NCBI GenBank assembly: GCA_029856425.1 | Contig: JAHQWZ010000003.1 | Span: forward strand, 1 to 23,753 | Direction: 5' to 3' | DNA: 23,753 bases | DNA from: Candidatus Thorarchaeota archaeon | GTDB lineage: Archaea; Asgardarchaeota; Thorarchaeia; Thorarchaeales; Thorarchaeaceae | In this document: piece by piece, positions 5,482 through 14,049 of the stretch | Position numbering within the stretch: the first letter of the stretch is position 1 | How the letters are laid out: every line of letters begins with the position of its first letter | Translations under genes and position numbers: made by a program | The notes under the pieces: generated by a model | Database searches by the model: none | The model's input: only the letters and a program-made list of their open reading frames with translations | What the model was told of the DNA's origin: nothing

Positions 5482-6654
5482 ATGGACCCTCTCATCTTTC
5501 TAGCAATTGCAGCAGGCATTTGGATTCTCGTCTATGTCCTCGCTCAGTTTATCGGCTTTGAGAAGCTCAACGAGAAGGGGGTTGAGGCAAGCACACCTTT
5601 CTTCCTCCTCATCAAGACAGAACGATTGAATGCATTCCTTACTAGGTGGGGAAAGAAGTTCCCTCGTGCCTTCTGGAACTTAGGGATCATTGTGGGCTTC
5701 GGAGGAATGATTTTCGGTTTCTACGTCTTTGCTGATAATTTTCTCAAGTTTTTCACTCAACCAGCAAAGGCCGGTGGAGTTGTGCCAATCATTCCTGGGG
5801 TCACAATCACAGGTCTTCCATTGATATACATGCTAATCGGTCTCGCAGTGACCCTCATCACCCATGAATTTGCACACGGACTCGCCTCATCTCGTGAAGA
5901 TATTCCGATTAAGAGTTCAGGCCTCCTTTTCTTCTACGTAATCTTTGGAGGATTTGTTGAGCCTGATGAAGAATCGTTCAATCAAGTTGAGCCAAAGTCA
6001 AGGATGCGCATGCTAGCCGCAGGGTCCTTTGCCAATTTAATCACTGGGCTCATTGTCTTTGTACTGATAGCTAATTTCAATCCAATAGCGTCAATTGCCT
6101 ATAACTCACCAAACGGTGCGTACATCTATGACACACAGGCAGGCTCACCCGGGGCTGCAGCTCTACAAATTGGTGACGTCATTGTCAAGCTCAATGAAAC
6201 AGAGATAGACACATGGGGTGATGTCGACTTATTCATGAAAAATACAACATCTGGGTCATTACTTACAATATATACCACAAACCCGTTAACAAACGGTACG
6301 ACGATAGTGCTCGGGGAAAATCCTACCAATGGAACGCTTGGTTATATCGGAATCTTTGGTGCAGACTTTTGGGAACCAAAGCCCGGCTGGGACCTGATAC
6401 TCACTCCGCTTACTGTATTTCACATTCAGCAGATTCTTGTATGGCTGTGGATCATTCTCGTTTCCATTGGATTACTCAATCTTCTTCCAATACCTGCATT
6501 TGACGGAGACAAGATATTGAGTAACGCGCTGAGTCTTGTCACTAATGATGAGAAGAAGATCAAGTATGTCATGTGGCCTGCGCGAATCATCTCTCTGACC
6601 ATTCTCCTTGGCAGTATAATTCTCAGTCTGGTCTTGGGTAAGGGGCTATTCTGA
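5482..6654 (+). CDS. Site-2-type intramembrane metalloprotease with PDZ domain (peptidase M50)
   Basis: A 390-residue zinc protease that should cut membrane-embedded substrates. Numbered from ATG 5482, the HExxH motif is HEFAH at 128-132 inside a membrane segment, and the second metal-binding motif is LLPIPAFDGDK at about 334-344, with the ligand Asp in FDGD. A PDZ domain lies between them (about 205-280, with GSPGAAALQIGDVIVKLNET). Membrane segments also occur at the N-terminus (2-22), near 65-85, 110-130, 185-200, 318-338 and at the C-terminus. The order HExxH, PDZ, DG motif is that of RseP/S2P-like enzymes. TTG 5473 would add three residues. Substrate unknown; no anti-sigma-like target is adjacent. 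It is divergent from the rps6e operon and shares its promoter region. Confidence 0.92.
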   Translation: MDPLIFLAIAAGIWILVYVLAQFIGFEKLNEKGVEASTPFFLLIKTERLNAFLTRWGKKFPRAFWNLGIIVGFGGMIFGFYVFADNFLKFFTQPAKAGGVVPIIPGVTITGLPLIYMLIGLAVTLITHEFAHGLASSREDIPIKSSGLLFFYVIFGGFVEPDEESFNQVEPKSRMRMLAAGSFANLITGLIVFVLIANFNPIASIAYNSPNGAYIYDTQAGSPGAAALQIGDVIVKLNETEIDTWGDVDLFMKNTTSGSLLTIYTTNPLTNGTTIVLGENPTNGTLGYIGIFGADFWEPKPGWDLILTPLTVFHIQQILVWLWIILVSIGLLNLLPIPAFDGDKILSNALSLVTNDEKKIKYVMWPARIISLTILLGSIILSLVLGKGLF

Positions 6655-6734
6655 TAGCCCAAATCGGCTAATCTTGATGAGACCTCAAATGTGGGACCTA
6701 AAAAGGGGCCATCTGGACAATTCATCGATGCAAT

Positions 6735-7160
6735 ATGATTACCGCACAGATTGGCACAATGCAGAATGTCCGTGAGAAGGCCCGTAAGGCACTCACCGAC
6801 TATCTCACCATGTTTCTCCCTGGTTCTTGGACTGAACCACTCGCAAGACTGAAGCTTCTCCTTCAATCTAGTTCCGATATCGATTGGGAGGCTCTTAAGG
6901 GCCACGCCCTAGTGTTCTTTGATGAGAAACGTCTCTCTAATGACCGAGTGGAGTGCCTTGCTCGTGTTGAGCGGCTAGGTGAAGCCCTCAGAGAGATACA
7001 TAGTGCTCTCTCACCCGCAGAATGGCACAAGACAGTGGACGATATAGCGTATGCAACTAACTTCAGGGTTTCAAAAGCTGCTATTCAAGCCACCAATCTC
7101 CACGTAGCGGAAGAAAACAAGGAAGAAACAACGAAGAAACCTGAACGAGCTAAGGTCTGA
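6735..7160 (+). CDS. Hypothetical soluble protein, unknown family
   Basis: 141 residues from ATG 6735. I do not recognise it. The sequence is soluble and mostly helical (NVREKARKALTDYLTMF, RVECLARVERLGEALREI) and ends in a charged, probably disordered tail rich in Glu and Lys (EENKEETTKKPERAKV). No cysteines of a metal site or nucleotide-binding motif are visible. An A-rich TATA-like stretch (CTAAAAAG, around 6697-6704) lies about 33 bp upstream of the start, which suggests its own promoter and a nearly leaderless message. It follows the M50 gene by 80 bases in the same direction, but its own promoter argues against a strict operon. The even composition and normal codon use suggest a real gene. 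Confidence 0.65.
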   Translation: MITAQIGTMQNVREKARKALTDYLTMFLPGSWTEPLARLKLLLQSSSDIDWEALKGHALVFFDEKRLSNDRVECLARVERLGEALREIHSALSPAEWHKTVDDIAYATNFRVSKAAIQATNLHVAEENKEETTKKPERAKV

Positions 7161-7388
7161 ATTGTATCTACTTATGATTCGCCAAGCCAACACGGATCCC
7201 CTCCTGTTTAGATGATGTGTTAGATGGCCTCCACGCGCATATCAGTCAATTTCATGTCCGAAGGCTCACCAGAATCACTTTCCAGGAGATAGATGAACTT
7301 ATTCAACAGATGGAGAAATAGCTGCCTGCATCTAGATGAGAGTCTTTAACTGCGATCTCTGTCACAGTCCGCTTGGAGTACACATTCT

Positions 7389-8318
7389 ATGTCTGTTGAG
7401 TGCTCGAAGTGCGGGAAACCCGCAGTGTATCTGAGGAGGTATACCGCAGAGAGGCTTTGCCAAGCCTGTCTAGTATCTACCACACTACAAAGAGTACGAC
7501 GAACTATAAACCGAGAGAAGATGCTCCATGAAGACGATCGAATAGCAATTGCTCTCTCGGGTGGCAAGGACAGTGCTGTTCTATTAGAGGTCCTATTCCG
7601 AATCGAACAGGATTTTCCAAATGTGGAGCTAATCCCCCTCATAATTGATGAGGGAATAGAAGGCTACCGCGACAAAGCTCTTGAGGCAGCTAGACATCTA
7701 ACAGCCAATCTGGGTCTAGACCTTGAAGTGCGGAACTTCTCAAGCTTCTTTGGTCAATCGCTCGATGAGATTGTTACTGCGCGTGGCGAAACCTCATTGG
7801 GTGCATGTTCATACTGCGGAGTTCTGAGAAGAAGAGCTATAAACACAGCGGCGAAGGACCTAGCAGCTGATGTTGTTGCGACTGGACACAATCTGGATGA
7901 CGAGGCACAGACAATCATGATGAACATGATGCGTGGCGACAGCCGCAGGATAGTCCGAACAAACAGAACGCGAGAGAATCCGATTGGGGGGCTCGTTCCA
8001 CGTGTCAAGCCCATCAAGGAAATATCCGAGAGAGACATCGTTGCTTATACCCATCATCTCCTGCTTCCATATCACGATGCTCCTTGTCCATATGCTGCTG
8101 AGGCCTATCGTAACGATATTCGTGAGTTTCTGAACCGTATGGAGCACAAACGTCCAGGTACACTCTTGGCAATTCTACGTTCATCCGAATCAATAGCTGA
8201 GGCATTTGAACAGAATACTGCACTACCGAGTTTCAAGACCTGTGAAACATGTGGAGATCCAAGCTCATCGAAGATGTGCAAAGTATGCTCAATGCTTGAA
8301 GACCTAAGAGCTGAGTAA
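7389..8318 (+). CDS. ttuA: tRNA 2-thiolation enzyme of the TtuA/Ncs6 (Ctu1) family
   Basis: An ATP-dependent sulfurtransferase of 309 residues that activates a tRNA uridine and replaces its oxygen with sulfur, usually with a ubiquitin-like sulfur donor. The PP-loop motif SGGKDS is at 57-62. An N-terminal zinc finger uses Cys5, Cys8, Cys24 and Cys27; a C-terminal one uses Cys285, Cys288, Cys297 and Cys300. Cys140 and Cys143 (CSYC) with Cys233 (APCPYA) match the three ligands of the [4Fe-4S] cluster in TtuA. Also seen is TGHNLDDEAQT, typical of the family. Whether it modifies U54 (TtuA) or U34 (Ncs6) cannot be settled from sequence alone. A TATA-like CTTTAACT is at about 7342-7349. It is followed after one base by a nucleotidyltransferase gene. 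Confidence 0.9.
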   Translation: MSVECSKCGKPAVYLRRYTAERLCQACLVSTTLQRVRRTINREKMLHEDDRIAIALSGGKDSAVLLEVLFRIEQDFPNVELIPLIIDEGIEGYRDKALEAARHLTANLGLDLEVRNFSSFFGQSLDEIVTARGETSLGACSYCGVLRRRAINTAAKDLAADVVATGHNLDDEAQTIMMNMMRGDSRRIVRTNRTRENPIGGLVPRVKPIKEISERDIVAYTHHLLLPYHDAPCPYAAEAYRNDIREFLNRMEHKRPGTLLAILRSSESIAEAFEQNTALPSFKTCETCGDPSSSKMCKVCSMLEDLRAE

Positions 8319-8319
8319 G

Positions 8320-9021
8320 ATGACAAAGCGACCTGAAACCCTGCATGAGACTCGACAGGTTGTCTATGATGACAATCACTGGAGTCTGTTAAGGTCGCTA
8401 AGAAGCAAAGCGGCGGAGATTATGGGAAGGCTTGATGATGCAGGCATGAGGTCGTTTGTCTATGGCTCTATTGCACGTGGAGATATACACAAGTCATCGG
8501 ATATAGACGTCATCGTTCCCTATCCTGTATCTAGCTACAGAATAGAGGTCAGTGTCGGGAGAGGAGTCCATAGAGAATTAGTGCAGGCAACGCCTTCTAC
8601 TGTAATCAAGGGTCACATTCATCTAGACAACGACGTGGTCGTGACTTTTCCACTCTTCAAGCTCATGCCAAGAGAAGAAGAGTTCTATCGGTGGGGTGGG
8701 CAGGTGAACCTCGATCAAATTCGTAATGAAGTCCGTGTACCAGGTGTTGACAAGCGACTGGTTTTGATAGATCCTACAGACATTGGTCATATGGAGCATG
8801 GAGTCATTGGCTATGAACATGAAGTTGCAAAAAGGATTGGAGTAGGTATCGCAATTGCTCAAGAACGCGTGCGAGTACTGAAGAGACGTGAAGATGTTGG
8901 CAGGACTGGAGTATACCTCACTAGACCTCTTTCTGAGGATGAGAGCTTCGAAACGGTAGCTAAGAGTCTGCAGGACAGCGATCCTGCAATACGAAGAACA
9001 ATAGGGCGAAGAGGGAAGTAG
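8320..9021 (+). CDS. Nucleotidyltransferase-fold protein (COG2413-like)
   Basis: 233 residues from ATG 8320, one base after the stop of the thiolase gene. The polymerase-beta-type nucleotidyltransferase signature is clear: the GS pair at 49-50 in YGSIARGD, followed by SDIDVIV with Asp61 and Asp63 as the metal-binding pair. The expected third carboxylate may be in NDVVVTFP (about residue 104). The rest, including a conserved-looking GYEHEVAKRIGVGIAIAQERVRVLKRRED block, matches the archaeal group of 'predicted nucleotidyltransferases' whose substrate is unknown. Tight spacing with ttuA and the radical SAM gene suggests one operon and perhaps a joint role in RNA modification (inference). Confidence 0.8.
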   Translation: MTKRPETLHETRQVVYDDNHWSLLRSLRSKAAEIMGRLDDAGMRSFVYGSIARGDIHKSSDIDVIVPYPVSSYRIEVSVGRGVHRELVQATPSTVIKGHIHLDNDVVVTFPLFKLMPREEEFYRWGGQVNLDQIRNEVRVPGVDKRLVLIDPTDIGHMEHGVIGYEHEVAKRIGVGIAIAQERVRVLKRREDVGRTGVYLTRPLSEDESFETVAKSLQDSDPAIRRTIGRRGK

Positions 9022-9034
9022 AGGTGCTGCATTG

Positions 9035-10147
9035 ATGCGCTCAGTTCACAAGACCAAGGGGAACTCGTTGCTTGTGGGACAGATGCCAGCCGGCTGCAAG
9101 ATGTGTGCTGTGGGTTCAAAGATGGTCCTTTTTGTCACAGGCGTATGCGAAAGCGCTTGCTTCTACTGTCCCTTGTCACAGGACAAGGCAGGAAATGATG
9201 TTGTGTTTGCCGATGAAATGCCCGTGCACAACGATGACGACATCCTCGAAGAGTTGGACGCGATAGGTGCTGAGGGAGCCGGTCTCAGTGGAGGTGACCC
9301 CCTTTGTCGCCTCGAAAGAACTCTTGGGTTCATCTCACTTCTCAAGGACTCTCAGGGTTATGATTTCCATCTTCATCTCTACACTTCACAGTCAGATGCG
9401 GATACACAGTCTATCGAGAATCTGCATAAGACAGGTCTGGACGAGATTAGATTCCATCCCATGACCGACAACTGGTCTGCAATAGAAACAGCTGTTAGTC
9501 TTGGAATGGATGTAGGTATTGAAATCCCTGCCATTCCCGGTGAGATCAAATCACTAAAGAAGACAGCTAGGAGAGCCGAAGATATAGGAGTTTCATTCCT
9601 AAACATCAATGAACTTGAGAGTAGCGAAACTAATTTTTCTTCTCTCAGTTCTCTTGGGCTACGACTGAAAAACATGGGTTCTGCATCTATCGCAGGGAGT
9701 GCAGAAGTAGCTAATGAACTCATTACATGGTCGGCAAGGGAGCTCGAATCAATTTCAGTACACTACTGCTCAGCACACTTCAAGGATGCAATACAGATGC
9801 GAAACCGTCTCGAACGCCGTCTTGAGCGAACAGTAAGGGAGTTTGAAGAACGTGCAGATGATGAGCCGCTGTTGATACTCGGAGTCATCAGAGCTCCTTT
9901 TGGAGAAGAGCTTGATGGAAAGATTCTGACCCAGATTAGTAAAGTCCTAGAATCACAATTCAATGTTCCATCGAATCAAATGAATATCGACTTGCCTAGA
10001 AGGAGGATTGAGATTGCAGGGTGGATACTCGCAGAAATCGCAGAGGACCTTAGGACATCAGTCAAAGATGGTGACTTACTGGAGATAGGAATTGCATACG
10101 AATACCCATCTTGGGACCGTCTTCAGACGCTCTTCGACCCTCTATGA
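9035..10147 (+). CDS. Radical SAM protein of the COG2108 type
   Basis: 370 residues from ATG 9035, with a GAGGTG ribosome-binding site just upstream (TTG 9032 would add one residue). The radical SAM cluster motif CxxxCxxC is at Cys38, Cys42 and Cys45 (CESACFYC), and the SAM-binding glycine motif SGGDP at 85-89. A second pair, Cys21 and Cys24 (AGCKMC), precedes it and may bind another metal. The radical SAM barrel continues to about residue 230; the C-terminal part (RRLERTVREFEERADDEPLLILGV...) is outside the core. This archaeal family has no established reaction. It closes the ttuA - nucleotidyltransferase operon. Its last six bases overlap the stop of the convergent pelota gene. Confidence 0.87.
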   Translation: MRSVHKTKGNSLLVGQMPAGCKMCAVGSKMVLFVTGVCESACFYCPLSQDKAGNDVVFADEMPVHNDDDILEELDAIGAEGAGLSGGDPLCRLERTLGFISLLKDSQGYDFHLHLYTSQSDADTQSIENLHKTGLDEIRFHPMTDNWSAIETAVSLGMDVGIEIPAIPGEIKSLKKTARRAEDIGVSFLNINELESSETNFSSLSSLGLRLKNMGSASIAGSAEVANELITWSARELESISVHYCSAHFKDAIQMRNRLERRLERTVREFEERADDEPLLILGVIRAPFGEELDGKILTQISKVLESQFNVPSNQMNIDLPRRRIEIAGWILAEIAEDLRTSVKDGDLLEIGIAYEYPSWDRLQTLFDPL

Positions 10148-11233
10148 TTGGTCAATCCTGAATCTCAAGATGGCACCAAAACCTCCAAGATTCTGGAGCT
10201 GGTCACCCGCTGGATGGTCTGTGGACACAATGTGGAATTGACCGCGTGTTTTCTCTGTGTTTCGTATCAGATTATCCATCCACCGTCGTTGGTCATGGTC
10301 ACCTTCCCGTAGTTTCTTGTCTGTTATCAGGAGATGCTCCACCGCTCCGTAATCAACTGCAGCCTTGACCTCTTTATCACCATAAGCTCCTAGACCGTCC
10401 CCCTTTGCTATGTGTTCTATCAGCCCCTCTATTAGTTGGGTCTCAACCTCAAGTTTCAGTCCCTCTATAGCCTTTGAAATCACACCCCTGAAGAGAATCT
10501 CTTTTGCACCAGGATAACCTATCGAGTTTGAGCTTTCAACTACCACCGGCGGAAGTTCTTTAATCTTCATACCTCGTAAGAACTCACTGAAGTGGTCTTT
10601 GACGAAGCCAGGTCCCACAATTAGGATTATCGCAATCTCATTCTGTTCTAGTTGGGAACGGATAGCAACGCCCACGCTTGAAAAGAAGTCGCGCATAGTG
10701 GCGTCATACGCCTTTTGATCACTACGCTTTCTAGAAATGCTTGTTCGCACACGAACAGCCTCTCGTATACCAAAATCTGCCACGAGAAACAGCTCGGCAA
10801 TACCATCCTCAATTGTCACCAGTAGGCATACTGAACTCTGGCCTGTCTTTTCGGCTTCCTTTATTCGTTCCAGCATGAAATTGGGCCAATGCTCTTTAAT
10901 TATCGTCAGAGTGCTTCCTTGTTCTACATTGAATGTATGGTATGATCCAATGTTGACCAAATCTCCGGGGCCTTCTAGAATGACACCCTTTAACCGCACA
11001 CGATTGGAAAATGCATGAAACATGACATCATCAATCTTCAAAACCAGTGTCATGGGCTTTCGAACGCTATCCTGTTTTCTGGCATCATCATCACCGACTT
11101 TGACCCTACGCGTTGTTCTAGAAACAACGGTATCACCAGGACTGACTAGATTATACAGATGCCAGAGATCATCAAGGACTTCTATCTTGAGGGTGATCTT
11201 TCCCTCTTTCAAGTTGCGTTTCAATACCTTCAA
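10142..11233 (-). CDS. pelA: aPelota (Dom34 homologue), mRNA surveillance and ribosome rescue factor
   Basis: 363 residues, the normal pelota length. It binds the A site of stalled ribosomes with aEF1-alpha and leads to subunit splitting by ABCE1. The N-terminal Sm-like domain (1-130) has the family features DLWHLYNLVSPGD and the FSNRVRLKG stretch; the central and C-terminal eRF1-like domains follow (ATMRDFFSSVGVAI, LLITDKKLR, FHIVSTDHPAGDQLQNLGGFGAILRF). There is no GGQ motif, as expected for pelota. The start is TTG 11233, preceded by GGTG; no in-frame ATG or GTG fits. It lies 27 bases after the LonB-like gene, in the same operon as dnaG. Confidence 0.95.
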   Translation of the reverse strand: MKVLKRNLKEGKITLKIEVLDDLWHLYNLVSPGDTVVSRTTRRVKVGDDDARKQDSVRKPMTLVLKIDDVMFHAFSNRVRLKGVILEGPGDLVNIGSYHTFNVEQGSTLTIIKEHWPNFMLERIKEAEKTGQSSVCLLVTIEDGIAELFLVADFGIREAVRVRTSISRKRSDQKAYDATMRDFFSSVGVAIRSQLEQNEIAIILIVGPGFVKDHFSEFLRGMKIKELPPVVVESSNSIGYPGAKEILFRGVISKAIEGLKLEVETQLIEGLIEHIAKGDGLGAYGDKEVKAAVDYGAVEHLLITDKKLREGDHDQRRWMDNLIRNTEKTRGQFHIVSTDHPAGDQLQNLGGFGAILRFRIDQS

Positions 11234-11260
11234 GGTGACACCATCAAACGAACATCTGTC

Positions 11261-12718
11261 TTAGAAGAAATAGTCTCCGTAGTTGCTCTGAGGCATATTG
11301 CTCTTCTGACCAATTGAACGGGAATCGTTCCCCTCTATACCTTTGGACAATGATTTGGCTTTCTCGATATGTGATGATTTCACGTTCTCTGCAGATTCCT
11401 GGACCGCCAAGTCCCCCGCTACTCGTATCAGGCCACCAAGCTCGCGAAGTCTTAGAGTCAAGGCATTTCGCGCTCCATCCAACTGAAAAGCCATCGTTTC
11501 TGCTATCTTGAGGACCGAGAAGATTGCCTCTCTGTCCAGATGAGGTATTCTACCATCCTCTCTCACTGTCTGAGCAATGAACCTCACGGTATCTCTCACA
11601 GTTTCAGAAGTCTTGGTCATCCAAGAGTCAAGAAGAATCTCATAGCCATAACCTCGTATTCTAGATCTGAGAGGACCCAGTATCTTGTGCAAATCTTCTA
11701 CATTACATGCTCCAAACAAGACGAACTTACAGGGCACATCATCCACACGGACAGCAGCTCCAGAGCTATGGGGATTCCGCCCAGCAATTGGAAATGTGCC
11801 ATCTTGCATCGCCGTGAGTAGATGTTTCTGATAGGGACCCAGGGCTGCAATCTCATCAAGATAGAGGATTCCTTCATGAGCCTCATGAATCGCTCCTGGT
11901 ACCACTCTGAGATATGGTGCTGTCCCCAATGAGTCGGCACTTCCATATGGATCATGTTCAACATCACCAAGCAACTCCACAGGACTAGCTCCGCTAGCTC
12001 TTACGAACCGTCTGGATGTGCGTGAAACCAAGACATGATCCGGAAACTCCCCTCGGGAGGTCTGTGGTTCTGATGTGTTATGTACATATCGAACCAGAAT
12101 TGTGTCATCCTGAGATCTCTCATATGTGGCAGAGACAGGTACGCCATTGAATGATTCTGGTCGCGAAACAGTCGTTAACGCAGGTTCGCCAATCAGCTCC
12201 AAGGTTCGAAAGAGCCCGGAGAAAGATGTATTGTCTGTTTCTCCTATAATCCACTCATACCGTTTTGTGGCTTCGCACTCCATACAGACACTCTGGCTGG
12301 GCAGAGAAAGACTTCCACATCTTGAGCAACGATACCCCATCTTGACCGCAACATCAAATGGCAAATTATCTGGTCTGAAATAGACCGAGTCTAGTACTAT
12401 GGGTGCTTCTTGTTGTCCTTGGTCCGTGTCAAGATGCTCAAGAACAACTTCAGGACGATTAGGATGTAAGGGATTGTGCCGCAGAGTGATCTGTTCCTTA
12501 GGCTCTGGAAGAAGTGTAGCGGCTGCCTTGGCAAGCATCGATTTTCCCACGCCGGGCACTCCACAGAGCAATACATGCCTCCGTTGCTTTACTGCAGAAC
12601 GGACGAGTGTTACAGCATGCTCTTGGCCAACGATTCTCTGAAATGGGTCATCTGGCGTTAGAACTTCCTTAGTCGAGCTGATGTCCTCAAGTATGGCCAT
12701 GTCTTCGTTGAGCCTCAA
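11261..12718 (-). CDS. LonB-like AAA+ ATPase with zinc ribbon and no protease domain
   Basis: 485 residues. The AAA+ core matches archaeal LonB closely: DPFQRIVGQEHAV, Walker A GVPGVGKS (53-60), Walker B ILYLDE (284-289), sensor 1 Asn339 (FGACN), arginine finger LRSRIRGYGYE (350-360) and the lid LRLRELGGLIRVAGDLAV. Archaeal LonB has a membrane hairpin between the Walker motifs; here that stretch holds no membrane segment but a zinc ribbon (Cys131, Cys134, Cys145, Cys148) and extra beta-rich sequence. After the lid the protein stops with a short tail (QSNYGDYFF), so the whole S16 peptidase domain is missing. No trace of it occurs downstream; pelA begins 27 bases later. The start is TTG 12718 with AGGAGA before it; ATG 12700 is an alternative. 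It probably acts as a remodelling ATPase rather than a protease (inference). Confidence 0.85.
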   Translation of the reverse strand: MRLNEDMAILEDISSTKEVLTPDDPFQRIVGQEHAVTLVRSAVKQRRHVLLCGVPGVGKSMLAKAAATLLPEPKEQITLRHNPLHPNRPEVVLEHLDTDQGQQEAPIVLDSVYFRPDNLPFDVAVKMGYRCSRCGSLSLPSQSVCMECEATKRYEWIIGETDNTSFSGLFRTLELIGEPALTTVSRPESFNGVPVSATYERSQDDTILVRYVHNTSEPQTSRGEFPDHVLVSRTSRRFVRASGASPVELLGDVEHDPYGSADSLGTAPYLRVVPGAIHEAHEGILYLDEIAALGPYQKHLLTAMQDGTFPIAGRNPHSSGAAVRVDDVPCKFVLFGACNVEDLHKILGPLRSRIRGYGYEILLDSWMTKTSETVRDTVRFIAQTVREDGRIPHLDREAIFSVLKIAETMAFQLDGARNALTLRLRELGGLIRVAGDLAVQESAENVKSSHIEKAKSLSKGIEGNDSRSIGQKSNMPQSNYGDYFF

Positions 12719-12765
12719 GTTTCTCCTGCTACCGTCCTAGATGCAAATGATAACAGTGAGTATTA

Positions 12766-14049
12766 CTATTGCGTCAGGTCATCAAATGTGGCTATTTGAA
12801 GGTCCCGCGGGCGTTTATCGAGATCAGCTACAGCAGCTCCAACGAGAAGCTTGATCTTTTTCGTGGAAGCTAGATCAGCAAGACGCTGGGTCACTACCCC
12901 GTCGAATACAATGGCATGTGCATCATCAATCCCCTCAAGGGTTTTGGCTAGTTCTGCAACACCGCATTCTGCAACTACTTTCTTCTCTGCATCAAAGATT
13001 ACTGCCTTGAATGTCTCTCTTATCTCGTCTATCTTACTGAGATATGCATCATCAACCTCAAGTGGGGGTCTTTGCGGCGCCATCCCTTTCCTTGGCTCTC
13101 GGTAGCTCGGTCTGTCAAATTCCTCGCTGGGTCTGCGGTCATCTCGCCTAGTCCTTGGTTCTCTTTTCGTCTTTCTGACCGGTGGCTTTCTCCTTTCAAC
13201 AGGCTTCCTCTCGCTGACAAGGGCTAATGCCTGGTCTGCTGGAATCTGTGTCTGTAAAGCTTGCAGGACTTCTCGTCGGGTGAGTTCCTCCACTTCTTTC
13301 CCTTCGGGGGCTCTTGCTATGTAGTCGATTTTGGCAACTTGCATCAACTCTCGCAGAATCAGGTCTCCACCTCTGTCACCATCGAGAAACGCGATGATTT
13401 TCTTACCACGTTTTCTCGTTAGCTCTGCAATGCTCTTTGGAATATGAGTTCCTTCCACCGCGACGGTATTGTTGATCCCACATTTCATGAGATTTATGAT
13501 ATCAGCTCTTCCTTCGACAATGATTATGTCTTTGCTCTTAGCAAGTTCTGGGCCAGCTGGCAGATTATCTGGGCCAAATTTGGCAATGCCACCCTTTCTT
13601 CCCCTAGTAACTGCCGTGGTGATTTCGGAAGCTCCTGGTGCAATGTCTTCTTCCCATCCCTTCAAAATGCTGATTGCCCTGCTGACAACCTTTCGCCGTT
13701 TTGCGCCTCGGATGTCTTCGACTTTCTCTAGAGTGACCTTTGCTGCGCAAGGCCCTACTCTGTCTACGGTTTCCAGTGATGCGGCAAGAATTGCTGTAGC
13801 AGTCTTATTTAGAGAAACTGGAATGACTATCTCACCTCGGCTGTTTCCGCCTTGTGACTTGATGGCAATCTGAATTCTGCCGATTCTGCCTGTTCGCTGT
13901 AACTCCCGCAGGTCCAGGTCCTCACCCAAAAGGCCCTCTGTCTGCCCGAATACTGCTCCCACTACATCTGGCTTATCTACTACACCCTCGATGTCAATCT
14001 TTGCTCTTATGACGTATTTTGCAGTACTTGAATCGAAATCTGTTCCCAA
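12766..14049 (-). CDS. dnaG: Archaeal DnaG-type protein (TOPRIM; exosome-associated)
   Basis: 427 residues. Archaeal DnaG is a TOPRIM protein with primase activity reported in vitro and is a stable subunit of the archaeal RNA exosome. The N-terminal domain (TAKYVIRAKIDIEGVV...) is the exosome-binding type. The TOPRIM core has the glutamate motif VEGRAD (178-183) and DGDRGG (223-228). A basic, proline-rich linker (about 280-330) joins a C-terminal domain (335-427) of the kind found in the archaeal family. The start is TTG 14049: AGGAG precedes it and an in-frame TAG lies six codons upstream, so no alternative exists. Followed by the LonB-like and pelota genes with 47- and 27-base gaps. Confidence 0.95.
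   Translation of the reverse strand: MGTDFDSSTAKYVIRAKIDIEGVVDKPDVVGAVFGQTEGLLGEDLDLRELQRTGRIGRIQIAIKSQGGNSRGEIVIPVSLNKTATAILAASLETVDRVGPCAAKVTLEKVEDIRGAKRRKVVSRAISILKGWEEDIAPGASEITTAVTRGRKGGIAKFGPDNLPAGPELAKSKDIIIVEGRADIINLMKCGINNTVAVEGTHIPKSIAELTRKRGKKIIAFLDGDRGGDLILRELMQVAKIDYIARAPEGKEVEELTRREVLQALQTQIPADQALALVSERKPVERRKPPVRKTKREPRTRRDDRRPSEEFDRPSYREPRKGMAPQRPPLEVDDAYLSKIDEIRETFKAVIFDAEKKVVAECGVAELAKTLEGIDDAHAIVFDGVVTQRLADLASTKKIKLLVGAAVADLDKRPRDLQIATFDDLTQ

Noticed and set aside
7217..7321. 34-codon ORF starting at GTG, plausible helix near its end (ITFQEIDELIQQMEK)
   Set aside because: No ribosome-binding site or promoter; too short to claim.
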